Counted from the first letter of the stretch, positions 45,300 through 56,759 are shown. The stretch is 64,000 nucleotides of DNA from Vibrio azureus (GCF_002849855.1 NZ_CP018616.1:2728001-2792000); one strand, 5' to 3'. Numbers and translations: made by a program. The notes: generated by a model not told the origin, from the sequence alone.

Positions 45300-46304
45300 C
45301 TACAGCAACGCTGTCAGTTCTGGGTAACCGTAATGAATATTGAGACATTGCATCGCTTGACTCGATGCACCTTTAAGTAGGTTGTCGATTGCCGAAATCA
45401 CAATGATGTGTTCGCCTTGTACCTTCCAGCCGATATCACAGAAAGGGGTATTTTCGACATCCTGAATACGTGGCATACCATCACCTTTAAGACGAACCGC
45501 TGGCTTGCCTTGGTAAGCTTGTTCAAACGCTTGCGCCACTTGTGCTTCCGTCACGCCTTGCGCCAACTTCATCGTGATCGTGGCAAGAATACCGCGCTTA
45601 AAGTTGCCTAGGTGTGGAGTAAAAATCACATCGCAACCTAAATGTTGAGCAATTTCTGGTTGATGACGATGATGGAACACACCGTAAGGCTGCAAACTTA
45701 CCTCACAAAAACTATTGGTCATCGATGCTTTTCGGCCTGCTCCTGAAACACCACTCACCGCATTGATGATTGGCCATTGGCAAGTGTCAATTAGGCCTGC
45801 TTCAAGAAGAGGCTTGATGGCTAATTGTGATGCTGTCGGATAACAGCCTGCAACGGCAATCAGTGGCGAAGTTTTTATCGCGACTGAGTTCCATTCTGCT
45901 AACCCGTAGACTGATTTATCCAACCAATTGTGGTACTGATGCTCAAACCCATAAAACTCACGATAAAAACCTGCGCTTTTAACCCGAAATGCACCAGATA
46001 AATCGAACACTTGGCAACCTGCTTGTAACAGGGTGGGCGCTAAGTCATGACTCACTTCATGAGCCGTCGCGAGGAAAATGACATCGGCCTCATTGGCGAC
46101 TTGTTGTAAGTCAGTTAAGGGGAGGACAGGTTGATCAATCACGCCCTTAAGTTTGCCGTGTAATTGGGCAATATTCTTGTTGGCATCTGCGCTATTTGCT
46201 GAAACATACAGTCCGGCAAGAGAGAGATGTGGATGTTGGTTGACCATCAAAGCCAATTCTGCACCGGTGTACCCGCTGGCTCCAATTATCGTGGTTTTTA
46301 GCAT
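45300..46304 (-). CDS. argC: N-acetyl-gamma-glutamyl-phosphate reductase
   Basis: 334 aa, NADPH-dependent third step of arginine synthesis. It shows [22 protein letters not shown] (dinucleotide fold), the catalytic-cysteine motif [16 protein letters not shown] and [18 protein letters not shown] 46304 ([11 protein letters not shown]) is the family start; the frame reaches GTG 46322. It is the first gene of argCBG, divergent from argE. Confidence 0.97.
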   Translation of the reverse strand: MLKTTIIGASGYTGAELALMVNQHPHLSLAGLYVSANSADANKNIAQLHGKLKGVIDQPVLPLTDLQQVANEADVIFLATAHEVSHDLAPTLLQAGCQVFDLSGAFRVKSAGFYREFYGFEHQYHNWLDKSVYGLAEWNSVAIKTSPLIAVAGCYPTASQLAIKPLLEAGLIDTCQWPIINAVSGVSGAGRKASMTNSFCEVSLQPYGVFHHRHQPEIAQHLGCDVIFTPHLGNFKRGILATITMKLAQGVTEAQVAQAFEQAYQGKPAVRLKGDGMPRIQDVENTPFCDIGWKVQGEHIIVISAIDNLLKGASSQAMQCLNIHYGYPELTALL

Positions 46305-46363
46305 GCTTTGATATCCATTCACTTAAGCAAAATGATTATTAATCTATAAATTAAACCTTAATT

Positions 46364-46398
46364 TGATTTTCTATTCACTCAAATTGATTTATTATGTG
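46364..46398. promoter_or_regulatory. Predicted tandem ARG boxes between argC and argE
   Basis: TGATTTTCTATTCA (46364-46377) and TGATTTATTATGTG (46385-46398) resemble ArgR half-sites and have centres exactly 21 bp apart. They sit in the 141-bp divergent gap and could control argCBG and argE together, as in E. coli argECBH. Confidence 0.6.
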
Positions 46399-46445
46399 TT
46401 TTACATTTTCATCATCAGTCTGTCAATAGGAGAATGAGATAACCT

Positions 46446-47582
46446 ATGCAATTACCTACTTTTCTCGAAGTCTATGAAGGCCTTATTAGCACTTCATCGA
46501 TAAGCTCAACCGATCCAAGTTGGGATCAAGGCAATGCAAAAGTGATCGAGAAGCTGGCTTCTTGGTTCAAAGATCTTGGTTTTTTTGTCGATGTGATCGA
46601 AGTAGCGCCAGGTAAACACAATATGATCGCACGCCTGGGGACAGGCGAAGGTGGGTTGCTCCTAGCTGGGCACAGCGATACAGTGCCGTTTGATGAAGGA
46701 CGTTGGAATTTTGATCCCCATACATTAACTGAGCAAAACAATCGCTTTTACGGCTTGGGCACTGCGGATATGAAAGGCTTTTTTGCGTTTATCTATCAAG
46801 CAGTAAAGCAACTCGACTGGAGTAAGCAAACCAAACCTCTTTATGTTTTGGCCACTTGCGATGAAGAAACCACGATGCTGGGTGCTCGTCATTTTACGGA
46901 ACACGCACCGTTTAAACCGGATTATTGCATCATTGGAGAGCCTACCAGCCTTGTTCCGATTCGAGGTCATAAAGGGCATGTCGCAAACGCCATACGCGTG
47001 ACGGGTAAATCTGGTCATTCATCTGATCCTGCGCTTGGCGTAAACGCAATAGAAATCATGCATGAAGTGATGTTTGCCATGATGCAATTACGCGATAAGC
47101 TGGTGAAAGAATACCATCACCCAGGTTTTGCCATTCCAAGCCCAACGCTTAACTTAGGTCACATACATGGGGGAGATAGCGCTAACCGCATTTGTGGATG
47201 CTGTGAGCTGCATTATGATGTGCGCCCTCTACCAGGAATTAGCCTTGATGGTTTAGAAAACATGCTACGTGGTGCTTTAAAAGAAGTCGAATCTAAGTGG
47301 CCGGGCAGAATTGAAATCCTCCCGCTGCATGAACCGATCCCGGGCTATGAATGTGATCATGAACACCCTTTTATCGGTGGTATCGAAGAAATATGTCAAA
47401 CCCGTTCAGAAACTGTCAACTACTGTACCGAAGCGCCATTCTTACAGACCTTATGCCCTACTCTTGTACTGGGCCCAGGGTCGATTGAGCAAGCCCACCA
47501 ACCTGATGAGTTCTTGTCGCTAGATTTTATCAATCCCACTATCGATATTTTGTCCCGTGCGATGATCAAATATTGTCATTAG
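46446..47582 (+). CDS. argE: Acetylornithine deacetylase
   Basis: 378 aa, an M20-family zinc hydrolase giving ornithine. The metal ligands are in [35 protein letters not shown] and [31 protein letters not shown] opens the dimerisation domain. It is divergent from argC. No argJ is needed with this linear-pathway enzyme. Confidence 0.97.
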   Translation: MQLPTFLEVYEGLISTSSISSTDPSWDQGNAKVIEKLASWFKDLGFFVDVIEVAPGKHNMIARLGTGEGGLLLAGHSDTVPFDEGRWNFDPHTLTEQNNRFYGLGTADMKGFFAFIYQAVKQLDWSKQTKPLYVLATCDEETTMLGARHFTEHAPFKPDYCIIGEPTSLVPIRGHKGHVANAIRVTGKSGHSSDPALGVNAIEIMHEVMFAMMQLRDKLVKEYHHPGFAIPSPTLNLGHIHGGDSANRICGCCELHYDVRPLPGISLDGLENMLRGALKEVESKWPGRIEILPLHEPIPGYECDHEHPFIGGIEEICQTRSETVNYCTEAPFLQTLCPTLVLGPGSIEQAHQPDEFLSLDFINPTIDILSRAMIKYCH

Positions 47583-47916
47583 AGTCTGCTACTCTTTCGT
47601 GGCTAAGTTACGTTCAAGATAAAATCGTTTTAGGTAAGGAAAGGTGTGTTGCCCAGTTATTGTGAGCAAATACGCCTTAACAAACGTAAAACGATTTACT
47701 CTCTCCTTATCCCAATTTACTTCAATCTTCACTGGCTAATTTGTAATTAAATTTCATTTTCCTTTTCAAATCACTAACCGGATTTGCTCTAAATCAGAAG
47801 AAGTGCAGATTCATGGTTCACTTAATCGGCTTTATTTGACTATCGCCGCTGATTTTCGCTAAATTGGAATCTTAACAAGGAATATGAATGTAGTTTTTTT
47901 ACGAGGCAGGATGACG
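47583..47916. other. Intergenic region argE-ppc
   Basis: 334 bp. No ORF, strong hairpin or repeat is visible. It should contain the ppc promoter and the end of the argE transcript. Confidence 0.5.
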
Positions 47917-50550
47917 ATGAACGAAAAATACGCGGCACTCAAAAGCAATGTACGCATGCTAGGCCATTTGCTGGGGAATACGATTCGTGATGCCCATGGT
48001 GAAGAGATTTTCGAAAAAGTAGAAACAATTCGTACATTATCTAAATCCGCTCAAGCAGGGAACCAAGCAGACAGGGAAAGCTTAATCGAAGAAATTAAAA
48101 GCTTGCCAGATGAACAACTCACACCTGTAACAAGAGCGTTTAATCAATTTCTGAATCTAACTAATATTGCTGAGCAATATCATACTATTTCGCGTCATTG
48201 CGAAGAGCATGTCTGCGAACCAGACGCTATGAATACTCTTTTCTCAAAGCTGGTTCAAAACAAGGTGAGTAAACTCGACACAGCTCAAGCGGTTAAAGAC
48301 CTTAATATTGAGCTGGTTCTCACCGCGCATCCAACCGAAATTACTCGCCGCACCATGATCAATAAGCTGGTCAAAATTAATGAGTGCCTTTCCAAATTAG
48401 AACTCAGCGATCTCTCTTTTAAAGAACGTAAAAAAACAGAACGTCGTTTAGAACAACTGATCGCGGAAAGCTGGCATTCCGATGTCATTCGCCAGCAACG
48501 CCCGACGCCATTAGATGAAGCTAAGTGGGGCTTCGCCGTCGTCGAGAACTCTTTATGGGAAGCCGTACCAGAATTTCTACGTGAAATGAATGATCGCCTA
48601 AAGCCTTACCTCGGCGAAGGCCTCCCTATCGATGCTCGTCCCGTTCATTTCTCCTCTTGGATGGGTGGTGACCGTGATGGTAACCCATTTGTCACCCACA
48701 GTATTACACGTGAAGTGCTCCTGCTTTCTCGCTGGAAAGCCGCGGATCTCTACCTTAATGACATTAATGAATTGATCAGTGAATTGTCGATGACGGTGTG
48801 CAATGAAAATGTCCGCCAGTTAGCGGGAGAAGATGCGCATGAGCCGTACCGTGCCATTCTAAAGCAACTTCGTTCGCTGCTCATTGAAAGCAAAGATATT
48901 TTAGATGCTAAAATCCATGGTCAACAACTTGCCGTTAAAGCTCCACTGAGAAATGTCCAACAACTATGGGAACCACTTTACGCGTGCTATAAATCGCTTA
49001 CCGAATGTGGCATGACGGTGATCGCCAATGGCTCCCTTTTAGATACTCTACGCCGTGTTAAGGCTTTTGGTGTTCATCTAGTCCGCCTTGATATTCGCCA
49101 GGAGAGCACACGTCATGCAGATGCTCTCTCTGAGCTGACGCGTTATCTCGGTATTGGTGACTACGAACAATGGAGTGAGCAAGATAAAGTTGCTTTCCTC
49201 ACCAATGAGCTTGCCTCCAAGCGCCCTCTTCTTCCCCGAGACTGGGAACCGTCTGAGCCGGTCAAAGAAGTTTTAGATACCTGTAAGATTATTGCTGCCC
49301 AACCGCGTGAGGCATTTGGGGCGTATGTAATTTCAATGGCTCGTACTGCTTCAGATGTACTTGCGGTGCACCTGCTGCTGCAAGAAGCAGGTTGCCCGTA
49401 CCGCATGGATGTATGTCCACTATTCGAAACGCTCGACGATTTGAATAATGCAGAATCTGTCATCCAGCAACTCATGGGAATCGACCTGTATCGCGGTTTT
49501 ATCCAAAACCATCAAATGGTGATGATCGGTTACTCTGATTCAGCCAAGGATGCTGGGGTTATGTCGGCTGGCTGGGCACAATATCATGCTATGGAGTCAT
49601 TGGTTAAAGTCGCTGAAAACGAAGGCATTGAACTGACGCTCTTCCACGGCCGTGGAGGCACCATTGGTCGAGGAGGTGCACCTGCTCACGCCGCTTTACT
49701 CTCTCAACCACCGAAGAGTTTGAAAGGAGGCCTACGTGTTACCGAACAAGGGGAAATGATCCGCTTTAAGCTTGGTTTACCGGATGTCGCTGTTAATAGT
49801 TTCAACCTTTACGCCAGTGCAATCTTAGAAGCGAATCTCCTACCACCACCGGAGCCAAAGCAAGAGTGGCGTGAACTGATGGAAGTCCTCTCGCAAGTCA
49901 GTTGTGAAGCCTATCGTCGAGTCGTGCGCGACGAACCTGATTTTGTGCCTTATTTCCGTCAAGCGACTCCAGAACTTGAGCTTGGTAAACTGCCTCTCGG
50001 TTCTCGCCCAGCCAAACGGAATCCAAATGGTGGTGTTGAGAGCTTACGTGCTATCCCTTGGATCTTCTCTTGGAGCCAAAATAGATTAGTTCTGCCCGCT
50101 TGGTTAGGTGCAGGCGAAGCGATTCAATATTCGATTAACCAAGGCCACCAAGCTCTACTGGAAGAAATGTGCCGTGAATGGCCATTCTTTTCGACACGCC
50201 TAGGCATGCTTGAGATGGTGTATTCTAAGTGCAACATCGATATTTCACGTTATTACGATCAACGTCTTGCCGATGAATCGCTTCTCCCACTCGGAGAACG
50301 CCTACGCGAGCAACTGCAGCAGGATATCAAAGCCGTACTGAATGTTGAAAATAACGAGAACCTCATGCAACGTAACCCTTGGGGTCTTGAGTCTATTCGC
50401 CTGCGTAACATCTATGTTGAGCCATTGAATATGCTGCAGGCAGAGCTTCTCTATCGAACTCGCCAAACGGAGCAACCTTCGACCCATTTAGAAGAAGCCT
50501 TGATGGTGACGATTGCAGGCATCGCAGCAGGAATGCGTAATACGGGCTAA
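47917..50550 (+). CDS. ppc: Phosphoenolpyruvate carboxylase
   Basis: 877 aa, anaplerotic formation of oxaloacetate from PEP and bicarbonate. Motifs are the catalytic-histidine [59 protein letters not shown] and the C-terminal end GMRNTG. ATG 47917 ([12 protein letters not shown]) equals the E. coli start and has GGCAGG upstream; the frame reaches 47884. It is directly upstream of aphA, the order also known in V. cholerae. Confidence 0.98.
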   Translation: MNEKYAALKSNVRMLGHLLGNTIRDAHGEEIFEKVETIRTLSKSAQAGNQADRESLIEEIKSLPDEQLTPVTRAFNQFLNLTNIAEQYHTISRHCEEHVCEPDAMNTLFSKLVQNKVSKLDTAQAVKDLNIELVLTAHPTEITRRTMINKLVKINECLSKLELSDLSFKERKKTERRLEQLIAESWHSDVIRQQRPTPLDEAKWGFAVVENSLWEAVPEFLREMNDRLKPYLGEGLPIDARPVHFSSWMGGDRDGNPFVTHSITREVLLLSRWKAADLYLNDINELISELSMTVCNENVRQLAGEDAHEPYRAILKQLRSLLIESKDILDAKIHGQQLAVKAPLRNVQQLWEPLYACYKSLTECGMTVIANGSLLDTLRRVKAFGVHLVRLDIRQESTRHADALSELTRYLGIGDYEQWSEQDKVAFLTNELASKRPLLPRDWEPSEPVKEVLDTCKIIAAQPREAFGAYVISMARTASDVLAVHLLLQEAGCPYRMDVCPLFETLDDLNNAESVIQQLMGIDLYRGFIQNHQMVMIGYSDSAKDAGVMSAGWAQYHAMESLVKVAENEGIELTLFHGRGGTIGRGGAPAHAALLSQPPKSLKGGLRVTEQGEMIRFKLGLPDVAVNSFNLYASAILEANLLPPPEPKQEWRELMEVLSQVSCEAYRRVVRDEPDFVPYFRQATPELELGKLPLGSRPAKRNPNGGVESLRAIPWIFSWSQNRLVLPAWLGAGEAIQYSINQGHQALLEEMCREWPFFSTRLGMLEMVYSKCNIDISRYYDQRLADESLLPLGERLREQLQQDIKAVLNVENNENLMQRNPWGLESIRLRNIYVEPLNMLQAELLYRTRQTEQPSTHLEEALMVTIAGIAAGMRNTG

Positions 50551-50565
50551 AGCCAAAAACCACTT

Positions 50566-50594
50566 CTCGAGGCTGATAAATTTTCAGCCTCGAG
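50566..50594 (+). terminator. Hairpin after ppc
   Basis: Perfect 11-bp stem CTCGAGGCTGA/TCAGCCTCGAG with a 7-nt loop lies 15 bp after the stop. It lacks a T run, so termination efficiency is uncertain. Confidence 0.6.
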
Positions 50595-50990
50595 GATATT
50601 CGTATCGTTGATGATGGATTTTTTTGGCTGCATTACAAAATTAAAAACTATAAATTAAATAAAACTTAAAATATAAAACCATTTATTTCCACTAATGAGT
50701 ATATTGTTAATTTTTTTAACTTATTCCCTACTCCTATTCCACTTCATGCTTATTATTTATATACTACTTAGCCGCTAGAAGCATATTACTCTAATCATAT
50801 AAGCTTCAGCTTGATGGGCCTCCATCACTCTAGGTGATAAACGGCTTTAAGGTGACAGGACCAACATTGTTGGTGCTATTTATACACAAAAAGATCAAGT
50901 GTTATACACAAAAAGCTCAAGTGCCGAAAAGAGCACATCTGAAAGTATGAATAGCTTGTTTACAAGTTTATTGACCATTGGATTGAAGAC
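50595..50990 (+). promoter_or_regulatory. aphA regulatory and leader region
   Basis: About 400 bp without an ORF upstream of aphA. Within it are CGGCTTTAAGG (50842-50852), whose complement resembles the 5' loop of Qrr small RNAs, and an inverted repeat ACCAACATTGTTGGT (50858-50872). Two near-identical 22-bp tandem units beginning TTATACACAAAAAG lie at 50880-50901 and 50902-50923. In other vibrios aphA is controlled by Qrr sRNAs, LuxR/HapR and AphA itself. Assigning sites here is inference. Confidence 0.55.
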
Positions 50991-51530
50991 ATGTCATTAC
51001 CACACGTTATCTTAACTGTTCTCAGTACTCGCGATGCCACGGGTTACGATATTACAAAAGAATTCTCAGCGAGCATCGGTTACTTCTGGAAAGCAAGCCA
51101 TCAGCAGGTTTACCGTGAGCTCAATAAAATGGCTGAAAAGGATTTAGTTTCCTGTGTCCTAGAACCTCAAGAAGGCAAACCGGATCGTAAAGTCTACTCT
51201 ATTACTGATGCTGGCCGTAGTGCTCTAGGTGAGTGGTTTGATCAACCAACTGCGCATCCTACTGTCCGTGATGAATTTTCTGCCAAGTTAATGGCATGCG
51301 CGATTCAGCCTGCAGCCCCTTTCCGTGAGCAACTTGCACTGCTTGTTGCTGAATCACGTAAATTGGTTTCTCACTACAAAGAGATTGAAGCGGCTTACTA
51401 CGCAACACCGTCTACGCTAGACAAGCAAGCTCGTTTGGAGCGTTTGACGCTACGTCGTAATTTAATGCTTCGCGAAGCGTGGATTAACTGGGCTGACGAA
51501 GTACTGACAGAACTAGAAGTGATTGGTTAA
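50991..51530 (+). CDS. aphA: AphA, PadR-family low-cell-density quorum-sensing regulator
   Basis: 179 aa. The N-terminal winged helix (MSLPHVILTVLSTRDATGYD; KASHQQVYRELNKM) and C-terminal coiled-coil dimerisation domain (RLERLTLRRNLMLREAW) match V. cholerae AphA over the full length, with near identity in the first 60 residues as I recall it. AphA is the master regulator at low cell density in vibrios and activates virulence and biofilm genes in V. cholerae with AphB. The ribosome binding site (GAAGAC) is weak, consistent with control by small RNAs. Confidence 0.96.
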   Translation: MSLPHVILTVLSTRDATGYDITKEFSASIGYFWKASHQQVYRELNKMAEKDLVSCVLEPQEGKPDRKVYSITDAGRSALGEWFDQPTAHPTVRDEFSAKLMACAIQPAAPFREQLALLVAESRKLVSHYKEIEAAYYATPSTLDKQARLERLTLRRNLMLREAWINWADEVLTELEVIG

Positions 51531-51556
51531 TCCTATCAACCAGCACGTGAATAGAT

Positions 51557-51586
51557 AAAAGGCTTGCCTCATGGCAAGCCTTTAAT
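51557..51586 (+). terminator. Terminator of aphA
   Basis: Stem AAAGGCTTGCC-tcat-GGCAAGCCTTT is followed by AATTTT. It ends aphA just before the convergent metF. Confidence 0.9.
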
Positions 51587-51590
51587 TTTA

Positions 51591-51611
51591 TATACTCAAG
51601 TCACCTCAAGC
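51591..51611. repeat. Dispersed intergenic repeat copy at the end of metF
   Basis: TATACTCAAGTCACCTCAAG lies between the aphA terminator and the metF stop. It differs from the 21744 copy at three positions. Confidence 0.5.
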
Positions 51612-51614
51612 TTT

Positions 51615-52559
<945 letters not shown>

Positions 52560-52565
52560 TCAAAC

Positions 52566-52589
52566 CGACGTTTAGACGTCTATATGTCC
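52566..52589. promoter_or_regulatory. MetJ operator upstream of metF
   Basis: Three contiguous 8-bp met boxes: CGACGTTT, AGACGTCT (perfect consensus) and ATATGTCC. The last 14 bases nearly repeat the metB-metJ operator. Confidence 0.85.
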
Positions 52590-52718
52590 ACAGAATGTAA
52601 TGAATTCAGTTTAATGTCAACCTCGTAAATATGAATTTTATTCAAGTTGATCATTAATTGGATTCACCATCATTCATCTTTAAGAGTCATCCCTTCAGTT
52701 GGATTCAAGGAGACGAAT

Positions 52719-52750
52719 ATACCTAAGCATTGTTTATACCTAAGCATTGT
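52719..52750. repeat. Direct repeat of 15 bp downstream of metL
   Basis: ATACCTAAGCATTGT occurs at 52719-52733 and again at 52736-52750. The following GAGGTCACTTGAGTAT resembles the inverted dispersed-repeat core, so this is probably a degenerate or duplicated copy. The rest of the 52590-52913 gap holds only the terminator. Confidence 0.5.
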
Positions 52751-52792
52751 GAGGTCACTTGAGTATCAGCAAGTATCGCACAAACCAAAAGC

Positions 52793-52824
52793 AAAAAACC
52801 TTGGTCCTAAGCCAAGGTTTTTGT
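52793..52824. terminator. Terminator of metBL
   Basis: Stem AAAACCTTGG-tcctaag-CCAAGGTTTT has T and A runs on both sides. It lies about 90 bp after the metL stop on the minus strand. Confidence 0.85.
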
Positions 52825-52913
52825 CATGCATCGCAAAATCAAACGACTCACGATGAAGTCAATGAGTCCATTTTTCTCCCCAGCCTAAGCTTAAAAAATA
52901 AGACACCTTTACC

Positions 52914-55322
52914 CTAGAATAAACTCGCTAATCGATTCAGATCCGATTGAATGGCTCCGGCCGTCACTTCACGACCGGCCCCAGGTCCACGAATCACAAG
53001 CGGGTTGTCTTTATACCACTGACTTTCTATCGCAAAGATGTTGTCACACGGCAATAGGTTCGCCAGCGCATGTTCAGCAGGTAAAGCTTCAATACCGACT
53101 GTCGCTTTGCCATTGCGTTCAAGTCGTGCCACATAACGCAACACCTGCCCTTTTTCTTGTGCTTGTTTCAATCGCTCATGTAAGGATTCATTGAGTGTTG
53201 CCCCTTGTTCGAAGAAAGCATCTAAACTTAACGTTCGTAAAGACGAAGGAACAAGTGATTCGACTCTGACTTGCTCAGGCTCGATCTCAAGTCCAGACTC
53301 ACGAGCTAAAATAACCAGCTTGCGCATCACATCACTGCCGTCTAAATCAGCTCGAGGGTCGGGCTCAGTTAAACCTTGCTGCCAGGCTAAATCGACTAAT
53401 TCACTAAAAGGGACACTGCCATCAAATTGTTGAAATAGCCAAGATAACGTTCCTGAGAAAATACCTGATAGCGCAACAATCTCATCACCACTTTCACGCA
53501 AGTCACGCACGGTATGATTGATCGGTAAACCAGCTCCAACTGTGGCATTATACAGCCAGTGACGGCCCGTTTTGCTAAAAGCACTTTGCACTTGATGGTA
53601 ATAATAACTGTCAGCAGAACCTGCAACCTTGTTAGCGGAAATTAAATGAAGACCGTATTGTGCAATATCGACATAACGAGCGGCTAACTGCTGACTCGCC
53701 GTGACATCCAAGGCAACGACTTCATCAAAATCAGATAGCTCTCCAAGCTTGGTCAACCAACTACCATCATTTTCAATACTGTCATCATCAAAATTGCGCA
53801 ACACCTTTAGTGGGTCAAGGCCATTCTCATCAAATAGATAAGTTTGACTATCAATCACTGCGACCAATTCAAACGTCATACCATGGCGCTTCTTCAGCTC
53901 TTCTTGCTGGGTCGCAAACAAGGATAACCAGCTTGAGCCAATATTGCCTTTGCCGCACAAAGCCACAGCAACTCGCTTCTGAGCTTGGAATAATTGGCTA
54001 TGAATGGCTTGAACTAAAGAAGTCACTTCTGGGCAACGCAGGACTGCTACTAAGCTCATGCCCGATTCTGTCGCAGCAATGAATTCCACAGATGCATATT
54101 TTAATTGCTGATAAAAACCGAAACAGTGATTGGCATTTTTGGTCACTCCTGCTCCAACAGCCGCAATCAATGAGTAGCCCTCTTTGAGTTTAATGTCAGC
54201 CTCAACCGCTAATTCTTGCAAGTAAGCCAGTGCCCCTCCAGCAATTTCAGGAGTGTACGCTAAACGTAACTGCTGTTGCTCAGCCTGAATTTCATACGCT
54301 AAAGGTTCTAACTGAACCCTTGCTAAACTTCTTAGTACTTCTTCTTTTGCTCGTTCAAAGTCATGACCATGAACAAATGAAAGTTGAATTAAAAGGACAT
54401 CATCCAAAGAAGTAATAATTTTAGCGCCTCTCCCCGAAGCTAGCACCCGCTCAATTCGCGTTGATCCCGCTTGCGATTGATAACTGCATTTCAACTGCAA
54501 ATTCATTGTACTTTGCGCCACTGGCTGTAAGGTCCGACTGTGTAAAACGGGCGCTGCTAGCCGTGCTAATTCACTCGCTTCGTCCAAACGTAGTAATGGC
54601 AATAAGCAGGCATCGGAGACCACTCGAGGATCAGCACTATAAACACCAGCGACGTCGCTCCAAATCGTCACCGTTTCCACTCCGGCTAGCGCTCCAATAA
54701 CCGTCGCAGAGTAGTCAGAGCCATTGCGTCCAAGCAAGACGGTTTCATCCGCCGTATTCTTAGCCATAAATCCCGTAATAACGATACGCTGATGGCGATG
54801 CTGAGCAAGTGCTTCTTTAACGAGAGGATAAGAACGAGCGCGGTCGACTTCTGGTTGCGTTCCTTCTTCCGCACGAAGAAACACACGAGCATCTTGCGCG
54901 ATTGCAGGTAAATCAGATTGTGACAACAAACTTGCTAACAAGCGTGAAGACCAAACCTCTCCACAGCCCAGAACCGTCGCTTGCTGAGCCTGAGTCAATG
55001 GTGCCGCCAACTCGGCCAACATACTGAAGTCATCTCGCAACAACGACTGAAGTTGCTCTTTGGCTTGGCCCGTTATCAGCGACTCAACCAAGTCAAACTG
55101 AAACTGCCTTAATATTTGCAAGCGCTCATGAGCAATGCGGCCATCCAGACTTAACCCTTCAACAAACGCAATTAATTGATTGGTTGTTTTGCCTGCTGCA
55201 GACACAACCACTAGATCGTTGTCAGCAGAATACTCTCTAAGGATCCCAACCACTCGTCGATAACATTCTGGATCAGCTAAACTGCTGCCACCAAATTTAT
55301 GTAACTGGCGCTGAACATTCAT
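52914..55322 (-). CDS. metL: Bifunctional aspartokinase II / homoserine dehydrogenase II
   Basis: 802 aa (E. coli MetL 810). The N-terminal kinase has HKFGGSSLADPECYRR, VTIWSDVAGVYSADPR and ACT-like regulatory repeats around 310-450. The C-terminal homoserine dehydrogenase starts near RVAVALCGKGNIGSSWL (NAD(P) fold). It has NKVAGSADSYYYHQV, YNATVGAGLPINHTVRDL and LSGIFSGTLSWLF. It supplies homoserine for methionine. The gap to metB is 16 bp, with AGGGAAGAAAATC before the ATG. Together with metB it should be under MetJ. Confidence 0.96.
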   Translation of the reverse strand: MNVQRQLHKFGGSSLADPECYRRVVGILREYSADNDLVVVSAAGKTTNQLIAFVEGLSLDGRIAHERLQILRQFQFDLVESLITGQAKEQLQSLLRDDFSMLAELAAPLTQAQQATVLGCGEVWSSRLLASLLSQSDLPAIAQDARVFLRAEEGTQPEVDRARSYPLVKEALAQHRHQRIVITGFMAKNTADETVLLGRNGSDYSATVIGALAGVETVTIWSDVAGVYSADPRVVSDACLLPLLRLDEASELARLAAPVLHSRTLQPVAQSTMNLQLKCSYQSQAGSTRIERVLASGRGAKIITSLDDVLLIQLSFVHGHDFERAKEEVLRSLARVQLEPLAYEIQAEQQQLRLAYTPEIAGGALAYLQELAVEADIKLKEGYSLIAAVGAGVTKNANHCFGFYQQLKYASVEFIAATESGMSLVAVLRCPEVTSLVQAIHSQLFQAQKRVAVALCGKGNIGSSWLSLFATQQEELKKRHGMTFELVAVIDSQTYLFDENGLDPLKVLRNFDDDSIENDGSWLTKLGELSDFDEVVALDVTASQQLAARYVDIAQYGLHLISANKVAGSADSYYYHQVQSAFSKTGRHWLYNATVGAGLPINHTVRDLRESGDEIVALSGIFSGTLSWLFQQFDGSVPFSELVDLAWQQGLTEPDPRADLDGSDVMRKLVILARESGLEIEPEQVRVESLVPSSLRTLSLDAFFEQGATLNESLHERLKQAQEKGQVLRYVARLERNGKATVGIEALPAEHALANLLPCDNIFAIESQWYKDNPLVIRGPGAGREVTAGAIQSDLNRLASLF

Positions 55323-55338
55323 GATTTTCTTCCCTTAA

Positions 55339-56502
55339 TTAGTATCCAGCCTTAACAAAAGCCTGATCTAAGTCTGCGATCAAGTCTTGCGCATCTTCGA
55401 GTCCCACCGATAAACGCAGTAACTGTTGAGAAACTCCAGCTTCTGCCAGTGCTTCCTCTCCCATTGCTCGGTGCGTCATTGATGCTGGGTGACAAATCAG
55501 GCTCTCTACGCCTCCCAAAGACTCAGCCAACGAGAACAAAGACAGCTCTTTGACAAAAACTTTAAGCTGGGCGAAAGAACCAGCAAACTCAAAACTCAGC
55601 ATAGCGCCAAAGCCCGATTGCTGCTGCTTGGCAATATCATGTCCGGGATGTTCGGGTAAACTAGGGTGGTATATAACGCTTACTAGTGGCTGCCCTTGGA
55701 GATAAGTCAAAACTTGTTGAGCACTCTCTTCGTGCATGCGCATTCTTGCCCCAAGAGTACGAATGCCTCTTAACGTCATATAGCTGTCAAAAGGTGTCCC
55801 TGTTGAGCCAATACAGTTCCCCCACCAGGCTAGCTCTTCAGCATGTTGCTCACTTTTCGTGATCACCACACCGCCGATGACATCGGAGTGACCATTAATG
55901 TACTTTGTCGTCGAGTGGATAACAAAATCAGCACCTAACTCTAATGGCTTTTGGTATATGGGTGTCAAAAAAGTATTATCGACCGCGACTAATGCCCCTA
56001 CCTGCTTTGCTTTGTCACATACCGAAGCAATATCGACCACTCTGACAAGCGGGTTAGATGGGCTTTCAATCAGAATAAGCTTTGGTCTGTTCTCCAAAGC
56101 CGCTTCCAATGCTTGTGGATTCGATTGATCAACAAACTGGACTTTAAAATCACCTTTTTTAGCTCGACTATTAAATAACCGGTAGGTACCGCCATAACAG
56201 TCATGGGGGGCAATAATCAAATCATTTGGACCCAGAAATGCCGAAACCCATAGATTTAACGCCGCTGTCCCGCAATTCGTCACAACCGCACCTTTACCTG
56301 ATTCGAGCTCATAAAGGGCTTGTTCTAATAGCCCACGATTTGGGTTACCTGAACGAGTGTAGTCATATTGTGGAACTTCCCCAAAAGCAGGAAAGCCATA
56401 ATTGGTTGAGAGGTAAATCGGTGGAACAACAGCATGGTACTGAGTATCAGATTCAATACCAGTGCGAACAGCGATAGTTGCAGGCTTATGGCGAGTGCTC
56501 AT
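55339..56502 (-). CDS. metB: Cystathionine gamma-synthase
   Basis: 387 aa, a PLP enzyme of the Cys/Met family that joins cysteine to O-succinylhomoserine. PLP is held by the lysine in FVIHSTTKYINGHSDVIGG (around residue 200). Other motifs are YDYTRSGNPNRGLLEQAL and LIESPSNPLVRVVDI. LSVGLEDAQDLIADLDQAF is the C-terminal Cys/Met signature. Its place ahead of metL and beside metJ favours MetB over MetC. AAGGATACACAG precedes the ATG. Confidence 0.96.
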   Translation of the reverse strand: MSTRHKPATIAVRTGIESDTQYHAVVPPIYLSTNYGFPAFGEVPQYDYTRSGNPNRGLLEQALYELESGKGAVVTNCGTAALNLWVSAFLGPNDLIIAPHDCYGGTYRLFNSRAKKGDFKVQFVDQSNPQALEAALENRPKLILIESPSNPLVRVVDIASVCDKAKQVGALVAVDNTFLTPIYQKPLELGADFVIHSTTKYINGHSDVIGGVVITKSEQHAEELAWWGNCIGSTGTPFDSYMTLRGIRTLGARMRMHEESAQQVLTYLQGQPLVSVIYHPSLPEHPGHDIAKQQQSGFGAMLSFEFAGSFAQLKVFVKELSLFSLAESLGGVESLICHPASMTHRAMGEEALAEAGVSQQLLRLSVGLEDAQDLIADLDQAFVKAGY

Positions 56503-56546
56503 CTGTGTATCCTTTCACGGGGTGACATCGAAGTGGGAATGCGCTA

Positions 56547-56588
56547 TATACTAGTTAATCAAATAAATATACTAGTTAATCAAATAAA
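56547..56588. repeat. Perfect 21-bp tandem duplication upstream of metB
   Basis: A 21-bp unit beginning TATACTAGTTAATC and ending AAATAAA is present twice without a mismatch (56547-56567 and 56568-56588). It lies between the met boxes and the metB start, in the expected metB leader. Confidence 0.85.
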
Positions 56589-56649
56589 CATGTTAGTCGA
56601 ACCAATACGCATTCCTAACAGTTGATCTCACTTTACCCGCCAAAAATTA

Positions 56650-56681
56650 AGACGTCAACACTTCTAGACGTCTATATGTCT
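56650..56681. promoter_or_regulatory. MetJ operator between metB and metJ (four met boxes)
   Basis: Four contiguous 8-mers: AGACGTCA, ACACTTCT, AGACGTCT and ATATGTCT, against the met-box consensus AGACGTCT. Cooperative MetJ binding to tandem boxes is established in E. coli. The divergent position suggests control of metBL and metJ autoregulation. Confidence 0.92.
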
Positions 56682-56759
56682 TTGCTTATGGCAGTAAATC
56701 CAGCTAAAATTAGCCACACAATTTATTTTCTTAACTAATTACACAAATGAAGGTACGCA

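Noticed and set aside
53191..54700. Plus-strand ORFs opposite metL
   Set aside because: All are antisense to a complete bifunctional enzyme and have no independent signals.
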